Program-made: the position numbers and the translations under genes
Notes under the pieces: model-generated
Seen by the model: only the letters and a program-made list of their open reading frames with translations
What the model was told of the DNA's origin: nothing
The model's database searches: none
Shown here: positions 1-6,845 of the stretch, piece after piece
Numbering within the stretch: position 1 is the first letter of the stretch
Layout of the letters: each line of letters starts with the position of its first letter
DNA from: Halovenus sp.
GTDB taxonomy: Archaea; Halobacteriota; Halobacteria; Halobacteriales; Haloarculaceae
Length of the DNA: 16,430 nucleotides
Direction of reading: 5' to 3'
NCBI GenBank assembly: GCA_003551265.1
Contig: PUMG01000108.1
Coordinates: 1-16,430, forward strand

Positions 1-37
1 CTAAACAATCATCTCCATTTTTATCCGATTGGGCCAT
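1..37 (-). CDS. possible 5' end of a divergent gene running off the left edge
   Basis: Reading leftwards from the ATG at 37-35 the frame stays open to the window edge and gives MAQSDKNGDDCL, an acidic start of haloarchaeal flavour. Only 12 codons are visible and no family can be assigned. Its start would lie 20 bases from the start of the plus-strand zinc-ribbon gene, so any promoter would have to overlap that gene; no good TATA box is visible at the expected place. It may be chance. Confidence 0.2.
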   Translation of the reverse strand, partial: MAQSDKNGDDCL

Positions 38-56
38 TAGTACTCCTGTGGTTGTG

Positions 57-224
57 ATGGGTGTATTCGACAGGGCAAAGGAGATGTCTGGATTCTCGAC
101 AGCAGACCGAGACGACGCACCGTACGTCTGTCTCGCGTGTGGCGCGACGTACGAGGTTCAACACCATTGCTGCCCTGAGTGTAGCGGTTTTGACGTCCGA
201 CACTCTCGATGGGTTCAGGAGTGA
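57..224 (+). CDS. small zinc-ribbon protein (55 aa)
   Basis: A 55-residue protein with two cysteine knuckles: C25-x2-C28 (CLACG) and C39-P-E-C42 (CPEC), with an extra Cys at 38. It therefore probably binds one zinc ion as a rubredoxin/zinc-ribbon microprotein. Such short two-CxxC(G) proteins are common in haloarchaea and mostly uncharacterised, with regulatory or protein-binding roles suspected. No membrane segment or signal peptide is seen. The ATG at 57 was chosen because the frame is acidic and continuous from there; an in-frame ATG at 84 is an alternative that keeps all the cysteines. A T-rich box (TTTTTAT, 17-23) lies 34-40 bases upstream and could be its promoter, giving a short leader. 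No Shine-Dalgarno is visible. The partner or target is unknown. The cysteine pattern is observed; zinc binding is inferred. Confidence 0.7.
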   Translation: MGVFDRAKEMSGFSTADRDDAPYVCLACGATYEVQHHCCPECSGFDVRHSRWVQE

Positions 225-461
225 AACACACCCCCCACACCACTGTACCCGCACGGGTCGGCCACGATAGCGGGTACCCATTCCTCGCACACTCGAGAGC
301 GATTTCTGTCGAGCAGGTACCACTGGTACGAACGCCTTCGACAGACACTTCTATCAACTCTAAGACATCACTGACTCTCGTCGTTGCCTCCGATGAACTC
401 TCGAGAAAGCGGACTCTGACCAATGCGAGTGTTTATAACGCAAGCGGAAGCAACCGGGAGC
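225..461. other. intergenic region with small dyads ahead of the MinD-like gene
   Basis: No convincing gene is seen on either strand. The stretch holds three short inverted repeats: ACCCG-CA-CGGGT (247-258), GGGTACCC (272-279) and GTACCA-C-TGGTAC (317-329). It ends with the TATA box and leaderless start of the MinD-like gene. The dyads lie 100-190 bases upstream of the TATA box and might be binding sites for a regulator, or they may be chance. A minus-strand open frame from a TTG at 423 crosses this region but was not accepted. Confidence 0.45.
432..438 (+). promoter_or_regulatory. TATA box of the MinD-like gene
   Basis: TTTATAA at 432-438 lies 24-30 bases before the ATG at 462, the distance expected for an archaeal TATA box driving a leaderless transcript that begins at or next to the start codon. 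It decides the start: an in-frame ATG at 423 would lie upstream of the TATA box and so outside the transcript. Confidence 0.65.
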
Positions 462-1229
462 ATGGTTGAGGCGTTCGCAATCGCCAGCGGGAAAGGTGGG
501 ACGGGGAAAACCACGACGACAATGGCCCTCGGAATGGCACTGGCAGAAGAGTACGACGTAACGGTCATCGACGCCGATACGGGGATGGCAAACGTGCTGT
601 TTCATGCGGGTCTGGCCGACGTCGAAACGACGCTTCACGAGGTGCTCGCAGGAGATGCTCCTATCGAAGACGCAGTGTATCGCCGTTTCAACATGGACGT
701 CGTTCCATGTGGAACGTCGCTATCCGGGTTTCAGGAGGCAACTCCATCACGGCTCCGCGAGGTTGTAGCGACGCTGGCGTAGAGCACGGACGTAATATTG
801 CTCGATTCACCAGCGACACTGGGAAGTCGCAGCGCAGTTCTCCCGATCGTGTTGGCTGACCGCGTCATCGTCGTCTTACAGCCCACAATTCCGTCGCTGT
901 CGGACGGGTTGAAAGTCCAGGAGTACGCGAAGACGTACGGAACTGGTGTGGCAGGTATCCTGTTCAACCGGGTCACTGACGACGAAGCGATCGACAACAT
1001 CGCGAAGAAAGCCGAGCAATACTTCGACGGCGAGACGCTCGCAACAATAACCGAGAGTGAACGTGTCAGGGGCGCTCGCCGCGCTGGTGAGCCGTTGCTC
1101 GCGTACGCTCCAGAGTCTCTGCAAGCAGATGCCTATCGTCAGGCAGCACAGTCGTTGACCGTTCACTCTCACGACGCGGCGGCCGTCGCTGACCGGTTCC
1201 GAAGCGCCGTGCTCCCGGACGAGTCATGA
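462..1229 (+). pseudogene. MinD/ParA-family ATPase with an in-frame amber stop
   Basis: One reading frame from the ATG at 462 to the TGA at 1227-1229 encodes a complete 255-codon MinD/ParA-type P-loop ATPase, except for a TAG at 780-782 (codon 107). Before the stop are the deviant Walker A motif GKGGTGKTTTT (about residues 8-18) and the A' motif VIDADTGMANV (about 36-46). Directly after it come STDVILLDSPAT, the Walker B strand, and VVLQPTIPSLSDG. The break is thus between essential motifs. The frame is intact on both sides, so one base change (for example GAG to TAG) accounts for it. An intact protein of this family would be an ATP-dependent membrane-bound positioning switch. The next gene overlaps its stop codon, and a pilus operon lies nearby. 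Alternatives are a sequencing error or readthrough. A TTG at 798 could restart translation but would lack Walker A. Confidence 0.8.
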
Positions 1230-1780
1230 ACCTTCCACAGGGCCGACTCCATCGTCGCCGCGTTGTCAGTGACCTCGGTGCGTTGCTCGAAGATGTGCTC
1301 GAGGACGAACTCACAGGATACGTTCGTCTCCACTCACAGGAGGTGCTCTTGCTCGATGCCGAAGGAGTGGGTGTGCTGACGTTCGAAAACGGAGTTCCGG
1401 TTCTCGCCTATCACACCGGAAGCGGTCGGAGCGGAGAAGATGCGCTGTCCGACATGGCTGTCGTCGGACCGTTTCGAATCGAACTGTACGAACTCGACAT
1501 CACCGTACTCGCTGACGCCCAAGACGACCCCACGCTTCGAATCGAGCCAGGACTCCCTGCGGAACGCCTTGCTGGCGACGTCGAGCTGGCACAGCGAACA
1601 CGAAGCCGTGCACCCACTGAGCGTGTCGGTGTTTCCGACGAGGGGACGGACAAACTCGACGCTGTCGAGGCGTTTCTCGACGACGAGGAGCGAATTTCTG
1701 ATATTCGAGACGCGGCTCGCAGAGAAGCACAGACGCGAGCGAGCGACTGGGGATTCGATACTGACGAACCGAATCCGTGA
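1226..1780 (+). CDS. acidic protein of unknown function coupled to the MinD-like gene (184 aa)
   Basis: Its ATG overlaps the stop of the MinD-like gene (ATGA, 1226-1229), so the two are probably translated together and work together. I do not recognise the family with certainty. Residues 1-110 look like a compact alpha/beta domain: hydrophobic strands around YVRLHSQEVLLLDAEG and VLTFENGVPVLAYHTG, then a stretch ending FRIELYELD. The pattern of a short strand, a gene-product glycine and 'F-x-N-G-x-P-x-x-A' recalls DUF4388/PATAN-like sensory domains, a weak resemblance judged by eye only. Residues 120-184 are highly charged (DEGTDKLDAVEAFLDDEERI) and probably helical, with no membrane segment. 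It may be an adaptor for the MinD-like ATPase. Its stop TGA (1778-1780) directly touches the stop of the convergent winged-helix gene. Confidence 0.75.
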   Translation: MNLPQGRLHRRRVVSDLGALLEDVLEDELTGYVRLHSQEVLLLDAEGVGVLTFENGVPVLAYHTGSGRSGEDALSDMAVVGPFRIELYELDITVLADAQDDPTLRIEPGLPAERLAGDVELAQRTRSRAPTERVGVSDEGTDKLDAVEAFLDDEERISDIRDAARREAQTRASDWGFDTDEPNP

Positions 1781-2011
1781 TCAGACACGGACAGGTATCC
1801 ACCAGACTCTGCTTCTCGCCCCGACTTTCTTGCTCGTGAGGTCCGTGTTCTCTTCGAGTTCGTGGAGTTTGTTCAGGGCAGTCCGGCGTGAACACTCGAT
1901 CTCCGCTGCGATTTCACTCGCCGTCAAGGGCTCTGCGTAGTCTTCGCGCGCCTCGAACGCTGCGGTTACGTCTTCGAGTTCGAACGTGGTGTCTCGACCC
2001 TGCTTGCTCAT
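1781..2011 (-). CDS. small winged-helix DNA-binding protein (76 aa)
   Basis: A 76-residue cytoplasmic protein. Residues 28-60 form a helix-turn-helix (LTASEIAAEIECSRRTALNK, with the recognition helix around SRRTALNKLHEL). They are followed by a wing with basic and aromatic residues, KKVGARSRVWWIP (about 61-73). This is the size and layout of single-domain haloarchaeal winged-helix regulators. It sits 97 bases downstream of the last pilin-like gene on the same strand and could be the tail of that operon or be transcribed on its own. A candidate promoter lies upstream and no Shine-Dalgarno is seen. Its position suggests, but does not show, a role in controlling the pilus genes or the MinD pair. 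Its stop abuts that of the opposing gene with no spacer, so the two transcripts must overlap at their 3' ends. Confidence 0.8.
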   Translation of the reverse strand: MSKQGRDTTFELEDVTAAFEAREDYAEPLTASEIAAEIECSRRTALNKLHELEENTDLTSKKVGARSRVWWIPVRV

Positions 2012-2034
2012 ACCCGGTATCTGTTCGGAGGTGA

Positions 2035-2044
2035 CTTATCTATT
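2035..2044 (-). promoter_or_regulatory. weak TATA-like box of the winged-helix gene
   Basis: On the minus strand AATAGATAAG lies 24-33 bases upstream of the ATG at 2011, the right place for a leaderless start. A second A/T-rich box (RC of TATTTATT) lies about 20 bases further upstream. Neither is a strong match, and the 97-base gap could also simply be an intra-operon spacer. Confidence 0.3.
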
Positions 2045-2108
2045 CCTTCGTGCGTATTTATTGCCGGAAGCTCGGGTGCTTCACGAAGCGGCACTCTGTG
2101 TATCTCAC

Positions 2109-2654
2109 TCACGCTGCCTGAATCTCGATGAGAGAGAGTGCCACCGTCTCGCCCGCTGGCGTCGTTATCTCCAGGTCGAACGCAGCACCGAGCACGTGAG
2201 TTCGGTCGTTTCGCTCCTGTAGAATAACCCCGTCGATTGCGATGCAGTCTCCGAACTCCCTGTCTGGCCCGTGGGGACAGTTCTGTGTGGCCCACTGGCT
2301 CGCGCTGGTCTGATTTATATCCACGGTATATGCGTGTCCGTCACTCAACCGCATGGTTTCGAGCGTCTCTCTCACCGGGTCAACTTCGGCTCGAATCGAT
2401 GTTGCGGCGTCGTCTCGTTCGCTCCAGGAGTACGTTCCCGGGATGTCGACTGCTGCGTCGTGAACCACCTCTTCGAGCGTTCCTTCCAGCTGGTGTGCCG
2501 GGTCGTCACTGCCAGCGTCGATGTCGTCGTGATAGCCGAGTTGAAGATATGCAATGCCGAGTGAGACGAGCACCAGTGCCAGCGCCAGCGCAGCAACGAG
2601 AACGAGTTGACCACGGTCTCCGGTGCTGGCTGGGTTCCGAGTTCCAGCACTCAT
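2109..2654 (-). CDS. pilin-like single-TM secreted protein 5 of the pil cassette (181 aa)
   Basis: The N-terminus is a short polar, basic stretch (GDRGQ) followed by a long hydrophobic helix (about residues 17-37, LVLVAALALALVLVSLGIAYLQL). The remaining 140 residues are hydrophilic and would be outside the cell. That is the architecture of type IV pilins and pseudopilins. From memory it resembles haloarchaeal DUF7261, which I could not verify. The chosen ATG at 2654 overlaps the upstream stop as ATGA (2651-2654); a GTG nine bases earlier is the alternative. It is the last of five consecutive pilin-like genes. The ectodomain has two Cys near CPHGPDREFGDC (about residues 127-138) that could form a disulphide. 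No enzyme motif is seen. Confidence 0.7.
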   Translation of the reverse strand: MSAGTRNPASTGDRGQLVLVAALALALVLVSLGIAYLQLGYHDDIDAGSDDPAHQLEGTLEEVVHDAAVDIPGTYSWSERDDAATSIRAEVDPVRETLETMRLSDGHAYTVDINQTSASQWATQNCPHGPDREFGDCIAIDGVILQERNDRTHVLGAAFDLEITTPAGETVALSLIEIQAA

Positions 2655-3070
2655 ACGTACCACACCGTGAGTGTGACGTCACCGTTGGCGGTCAGCACGG
2701 TCGATTCACCGGTCGAGACATCCGCTGGCAGGGGGTAACCCACGGAGCCGTAGGCAGTCTCGACACGGAACATGAGATTATCGGGCAGAATTCGTTCAAC
2801 TCGCCGTTCGAGTTCATCTTTCTCGCGCTCGAACGTCGCTTCAGATTCCGTAATCTCTGTGAGCCGCGTCTGATCCCTGTGTCGGGGCGGTTCGTTCGAC
2901 AGCAGAGTGGTTGCGTCGTCCGCGTACACGTCGAGTTGGGCCTGCGCCTGTTCGCTCTGTCCGTCGGGAACACCGAGTGAGAACGTAAACAACACGCTCA
3001 AGAGCAACAGCACACCGAGTCCGGCTTCGATGGCCGTAATCGATGCCTGTCCTCTCTCGGTCCTACGCAT
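2651..3070 (-). CDS. pilin-like single-TM protein 4 of the pil cassette (139 aa)
   Basis: It begins MRRTERGQASITAIEAGLG. A basic leader precedes a hydrophobic helix of about 22 residues (roughly 11-33) that contains a Glu near its start, reminiscent of the Glu-5 of type IV pilins and of TadE/TadF-type minor pilins. The rest is an acidic ectodomain with a charged helical part (FEREKDELERRVERI, about 82-96) followed by beta-like strands. From memory it resembles haloarchaeal DUF7262, unverified. The ATG at 3070 was chosen over a GTG at 3076; it overlaps the preceding gene by 8 bases. The likely role is as a minor subunit or tip component of the filament assembled by PilB/PilC, inferred from context only. 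Confidence 0.7.
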   Translation of the reverse strand: MRRTERGQASITAIEAGLGVLLLLSVLFTFSLGVPDGQSEQAQAQLDVYADDATTLLSNEPPRHRDQTRLTEITESEATFEREKDELERRVERILPDNLMFRVETAYGSVGYPLPADVSTGESTVLTANGDVTLTVWYV

Positions 3071-3734
3071 CGACACTCACCCGCAGTGTGGTCTTGACTG
3101 TCTGGGAGGGTTCGTATAGTATCTCGACACTGTCACCGTCGAGAATCCCTGTCGACTCGAAGCGGAGCGTCGTCGTCTCGAACGGTGAGAGCGACACATC
3201 GAACGTGCCGTACAGCCCCGACTCGTTCGCGAGAACCACACGGTCGTTCGCAAGAACTCGCTCGACAGTCGTTCCCTGCGGTGGGTCGATACTGAGCGTA
3301 GAGTTCGACGTTCGTCGAGGGAGAGTTGCAGTTCGACTACTGTCGAAATTCGGGCGAATCGTCTCCTGAGTTCGACGTTCGACGAGAACGATTCGTTCGA
3401 CCGTTGTTGGCGTCTCGAGTGCTGTTGTCTCTACGACCGTCTCATCGTCCACGCTGATTGTGACCTCAGTGTCCCCGGGTAGGTTGTATACATCCCGTAA
3501 TACAGTCTCGTTGAGTTCCGCCAGTTTCTCCTTCGAGAGGACGTTCTCGCGTGTAGTGTGAGGGCCGTCTGTGCTGACCAGGCGCTCGGAGAGGCTGGTT
3601 GCAGTTTGTTCTTCGAGCGCTGGCCGCTCCGCAGCTGTGAGTGCACTGTTTGCGAGGACGACCCCAGCGACGACTGTCCCTGTCAGTAACACGAACGCAA
3701 CGGCGAGTGCCGGGAGTTCTGTCTGAGCCCTCAT
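3063..3734 (-). CDS. pilin-like single-TM protein 3 of the pil cassette (223 aa)
   Basis: The N-terminus MRAQTELPALAVAFVLLTGT runs straight into a hydrophobic helix (about residues 8-32), then a 190-residue ectodomain rich in Thr, Val and Glu with a predicted beta-rich second half. The basic-polar leader plus helix fits a pseudopilin anchored by PilC, though no classic prepilin-peptidase cleavage site is obvious. From memory it resembles haloarchaeal DUF7263, unverified. Several N-x-S/T sequons are present (for example NET, NST, NES), so N-glycosylation is possible, as known for haloarchaeal surface proteins. The start overlaps the upstream stop as ATGA (3731-3734), which indicates translational coupling. 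Confidence 0.7.
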   Translation of the reverse strand: MRAQTELPALAVAFVLLTGTVVAGVVLANSALTAAERPALEEQTATSLSERLVSTDGPHTTRENVLSKEKLAELNETVLRDVYNLPGDTEVTISVDDETVVETTALETPTTVERIVLVERRTQETIRPNFDSSRTATLPRRTSNSTLSIDPPQGTTVERVLANDRVVLANESGLYGTFDVSLSPFETTTLRFESTGILDGDSVEILYEPSQTVKTTLRVSVDA

Positions 3735-4201
3735 GAATCAGTCTCCTCGATTGCCACTGTTCGGTTGTCTGCTGGCCCACGAACTGTTATTGTCACCTCG
3801 CCACCGAGGACCGTTCCGTTCTCGACGGTGGTTCCCGCCGGAAGCGAGAGACTGGTCGCTGTCTCGATTGCAGCGTCTGGATGTTCGAGGACGAGACGGT
3901 CGGTCTCGTTCGAGAGAACGAGCCTGTAGTTACTGTTTGCGATACTCTCGGGTAGCATGATGGTGGTACGTGTTTCAACATCTCCTTCGACTGCAGGTGG
4001 CGTGCGTTCAATCTCGTTAGCTGCCGTTGCGATCGTTCGCTCGCCAACCTCTGCTCCTGCGCGTGTCTCGTACGCGGGGACGACACCGCCAAGCAACGCG
4101 GTGCTCATGCCAGCGAGATAGAGGGCGACCAGTCCGATTGCGAGCGCCTTGGCGACGACGGGACTTACTCCGCGGTTGTCTGCCACCAACTGCTTACCCA
4201 T
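3731..4201 (-). CDS. pilin-like protein with RGVSPVV signal, protein 2 of the pil cassette (156 aa)
   Basis: This is the clearest pilin-like member of the cassette. After a 9-residue leader comes RGVSPVVAKALAIGLVALYL, essentially the haloarchaeal type IV pilin signature (RG-VSPVVG in many archaeal pilins), followed by a hydrophobic helix to about residue 37. A class III signal peptide cleaved by the prepilin peptidase PibD is plausible. The ectodomain is beta-like with N-x-S/T sequons (NET, NGT, NRT). From memory it resembles haloarchaeal DUF7266, unverified. The gene overlaps the preceding one by 8 bases and the next by 4. It is a likely structural or minor pilin of this system. Confidence 0.75.
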   Translation of the reverse strand: MGKQLVADNRGVSPVVAKALAIGLVALYLAGMSTALLGGVVPAYETRAGAEVGERTIATAANEIERTPPAVEGDVETRTTIMLPESIANSNYRLVLSNETDRLVLEHPDAAIETATSLSLPAGTTVENGTVLGGEVTITVRGPADNRTVAIEETDS

Positions 4202-4907
4202 CGTTCACCTCCAGGTTGAGGTCGTGAACAACCAGATACGCTGTTCGCTCTGTGGGATACGTTGCGACGACGCTCTCGTACTCGTCGCCCTCGAAGTGTT
4301 CTCGTTCGACCGTTGCGTTCTGTGCTTCGAAGTACCGTTCGAACGGCTCCGGCGTGTTCGTCTCGATTGCAACCGCGAACGTCCCGTTTCCGAGGTCGGT
4401 TCGTTCGTGAGTAATGTTCGTCTGGATGGCGGTCGAAACACCACCCTGCCCACCGACTGAGACGCGGTCTGCGCCGAGAGCTGGTGCCCCGACAACCAGC
4501 ACACTCGTCGTTTCAGAGCTCGTAATCGGGGGTTCGCGTTCGAGCCACGCGTTCGATTCGGTTCCCCGAACCACTGCACCGGCGACGCCAGTAACCTGTC
4601 TCTCACCGCTCTCGAAAACCAGTGCGTCGACACCAACCTCGTGTTCGACAGCACCGCCTTCGAGCACCCGGAGCGTCCGCTCGCTCGTCCGGAGTTGGCC
4701 GTCGGCAAACGTCATGCGATGGCTGTGGACGCCTGTTCGCTCGACAACCTGCATCACGTCGTTCATCTCTTCGGCCACACGCGTTGCGTCGGCGTTCGAG
4801 GACTGTGAATCAATCACGGCACCGATGCCTGCGGTGAGCGTTCCCAGCGCGACGACGCCGATACCAATTATGAGGATGAACCCGACGACGTGGGACTGTG
4901 CACGCAT
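4194..4907 (-). CDS. pilin-like single-TM protein 1 of the pil cassette (237 aa)
   Basis: It starts MRAQSHVVGFILIIGIGVVA, with a hydrophobic helix through about residue 33, then a large ectodomain of about 200 residues. The 'SHVVGFILIIGIGV' stretch resembles the archaeal type IV pilin N-domain. The chosen start is the ATG at 4907, which overlaps the pilC stop as TGATG; a longer in-frame extension upstream (to 5018) lies inside pilC and has no acidic character. From memory it resembles haloarchaeal DUF7289, unverified. It is the first of five pilin-like genes after pilC, and the largest, so it may be the major or a tip subunit. N-glycosylation sequons (NIT, NGT, NAT) are present. Confidence 0.75.
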   Translation of the reverse strand: MRAQSHVVGFILIIGIGVVALGTLTAGIGAVIDSQSSNADATRVAEEMNDVMQVVERTGVHSHRMTFADGQLRTSERTLRVLEGGAVEHEVGVDALVFESGERQVTGVAGAVVRGTESNAWLEREPPITSSETTSVLVVGAPALGADRVSVGGQGGVSTAIQTNITHERTDLGNGTFAVAIETNTPEPFERYFEAQNATVEREHFEGDEYESVVATYPTERTAYLVVHDLNLEVNDG

Positions 4908-6808
4908 CAGGCCACCCCCAGTCCGGTGAACACGGTGTACGTGATTATGACGAGAATTCCCGAGTGAAGCAACGCCTCGTACGCGCCACGGCTTGCAACA
5001 CCAGCGAACCAGCCACACGCGATAACGGTGGCCTGTGCGACAAGATAGAACCGTTCGCTGTCGCGTGCCGGGTCGACAGCGTCTGGATCAAGTGCCATCC
5101 CACTCGTCGACGTTGCGACATCCGACAGTTGAGAGAAGCCATCGAGCACCGTTGCATTCACTGCGACGACGACACCGACGACGAGCAGTGCAGTCGTCCA
5201 CCCGACGGCGACGTATACCATCAGCCGCGACCGGAGCTCTTTTCGCTGGTGATAGAGCTGCCCTATCTCCGTCTCCAGCGTCTCGAACACCTTCTCCGTG
5301 TGACTTCCTGCCGAGAGTGCACCGACGACCAGTCCAACAGTCTGTGAGGCGAGAGGCGTCCCAACGAGTCCGACGAATCGGTCGAGCGCTGCCGCCCGAA
5401 CGTCGTCAGTCTCGTCGACACCCGTCGTCAGGCTGAGATTGAACGCCAGCGCTTCGACGTCTGGTTGAAGCGGCCCGAAGTCGACATCCTCTGCGACCCG
5501 CGCAACCGCGTCTGGAAACGGAGTTCCGAGGCTGACGTGTCCCGAGACCGCATGAATGAAGTCCTGAATCTCTCTGTCTTTCGCGTCGTCGAGACTCGCC
5601 CGGCGGCTCGCAACAGCACCGACTGGAATTCCGTAGGCTGCATACCCGAGCAACAGAACGTTCGCCCACCCGTATCCGAGCAACCAGAGAATCACGATAG
5701 CGGCCAGTCCCGGACCGAGAAAGACGACGGCTGCACTCGCCGGGTTCACCGTGGCTGTCCGAAGGATGTCCCACGGACTTGACGGGCGCTGATAGTTCGG
5801 GATTGCCTGGTCGGTCGGTCTGAGCGCCACAACGGTGAGTGCTGTGGCACCCCCAATCAGCAAGACGAACACGATACTCGAATACACCAGTACCGTGCGG
5901 TAGCTCACAGCTCCAGCCGGCGTCGTAATCGTTTCGCCGAGTTCGGGTGAGAATACGCTTGCTACTGTCAGAATGAGTACACCGAGAGCCGGGAAGACGA
6001 GCATCACGACGAACACCTCCGCGATGAGTTCCATGTAGCCGCTCGCGCGCTCGTGTGAGCGCTCCTGTTGCTGGGAGAGCAATCGGCCCTCCATCTCCAG
6101 ATAGCCTTCGAGGGAATCTCGGCTCTGGGCAGCGTGCTCACGGAACTTCAACAGGAACGGGGCGAGGACGTTCTTCGAGGGGGTGTCTCGTGCGACCATC
6201 GTGATTCCCCGATCGAGGTTCCCCGTAAGTGTCGCCTTGTTCAGTACCTGCTGGAACGACTCCGCCGTCGCTCCGTAGGCCTGCTGGTCGGCGACGCGTT
6301 CGAGCATCTCGCGCCGGTCGTTGCTCCCCGAAGCCAGCACCCGAAGATATCTGACTGCCCCCGGAAGTGTTCGTTCGATTTCGACCCGTCTTGCTGTTGC
6401 AACACGACTCAGGTACACCCGTCCGCTTCGGATGACGAGCCACCTGGTTCCAGCACCGACTACCGCTGCGAGGACTACTGCAACGTACAGACGCGAAACT
6501 CCCGGTGTTCGTTCGTGGTTTACGACTGGCAGGCCTTCGGACAGAAATCCGAGTGCTCGCTCACTCACTCCCGCTGGCAACAGCATGCTTGCTGCAAAGA
6601 GGAACACGAAAGCAGCGATTCCAGCAACCCACGCACAGGCATACACACGGGCGATGTACAGGTCGAAGCTCGTCTCCAGTCCTGCTTCGCGGTATCGGCG
6701 TCTGTCGGTGCTGTGGCCGGGTTCGTCGGCGTGGCGCGAGAACAGGACGTACAGTCCTTTATCCAGTGGACTGAGGTGCTCTCTGTATGTCTCTGTCGTC
6801 GTTGCCAT
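4907..6808 (-). CDS. pilC: PilC/TadC-like type II secretion F membrane protein (633 aa)
   Basis: An integral membrane platform protein of the type II secretion/type IV pilus F family, in the doubled archaeal form. Two cytoplasmic T2SSF domains (about residues 140-255 and 405-525) are each followed by hydrophobic helices. Membrane segments are seen near residues 51-77, 106-126, 260-287, 304-328, 356-400, 529-553, 588-606 and 613-632. F-domain features such as GAVRYLRVLASGSNDRREML, with a FREHAAQSRDSLEGYLEME helix, are visible. It would anchor filament assembly and couple it to the PilB ATPase. It lies 37 bases after pilB with a good Shine-Dalgarno (GAGGT, five bases before ATG), and its stop overlaps the first pilin-like gene. 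Length and layout fit haloarchaeal PilC; which paralogue it is cannot be told. Confidence 0.88.
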   Translation of the reverse strand: MATTTETYREHLSPLDKGLYVLFSRHADEPGHSTDRRRYREAGLETSFDLYIARVYACAWVAGIAAFVFLFAASMLLPAGVSERALGFLSEGLPVVNHERTPGVSRLYVAVVLAAVVGAGTRWLVIRSGRVYLSRVATARRVEIERTLPGAVRYLRVLASGSNDRREMLERVADQQAYGATAESFQQVLNKATLTGNLDRGITMVARDTPSKNVLAPFLLKFREHAAQSRDSLEGYLEMEGRLLSQQQERSHERASGYMELIAEVFVVMLVFPALGVLILTVASVFSPELGETITTPAGAVSYRTVLVYSSIVFVLLIGGATALTVVALRPTDQAIPNYQRPSSPWDILRTATVNPASAAVVFLGPGLAAIVILWLLGYGWANVLLLGYAAYGIPVGAVASRRASLDDAKDREIQDFIHAVSGHVSLGTPFPDAVARVAEDVDFGPLQPDVEALAFNLSLTTGVDETDDVRAAALDRFVGLVGTPLASQTVGLVVGALSAGSHTEKVFETLETEIGQLYHQRKELRSRLMVYVAVGWTTALLVVGVVVAVNATVLDGFSQLSDVATSTSGMALDPDAVDPARDSERFYLVAQATVIACGWFAGVASRGAYEALLHSGILVIITYTVFTGLGVA

Positions 6809-6813
6809 CTGTT

Positions 6814-6818
6814 ACCTC
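6814..6818 (-). promoter_or_regulatory. ribosome binding site of pilC
   Basis: GAGGT on the minus strand ends five bases before the pilC ATG at 6808. It supports that start and shows that pilC is translated from a leadered, polycistronic mRNA, in contrast to the apparently leaderless pilB. Confidence 0.6.
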
Positions 6819-6845
6819 AATCGTCCCCGCGTTCTGTCATCGGCG

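Noticed and set aside
37..423. Minus-strand open frame of 128 codons crossing the intergenic region and the zinc-ribbon gene
   Set aside because: It starts with TTG, its second half is antisense to the zinc-ribbon gene and is Arg-rich instead of acidic, and no promoter or family was recognised. The first 70 residues look somewhat protein-like, so it stays a weak alternative.
209..469. Plus-strand open frame of 86 codons in the intergenic region
   Set aside because: It overlaps the zinc-ribbon gene, contains the TATA box of the MinD-like gene and has no acidic character or motif.
780..782. TAG as a pyrrolysine codon
   Set aside because: Nothing in the window suggests pyrrolysine use; a residue in that loop of MinD has no catalytic role, and a point mutation or sequencing error is simpler. 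It is kept only as a check in the finding on this gene.
3905..3922. Perfect stem-loop CTCGTTC-GAGA-GAACGAG
   Set aside because: It lies inside a pilin-like gene and arises from common haloarchaeal words (TTCGA, GAACGAG). There is no T-run and no sign of a terminator role.
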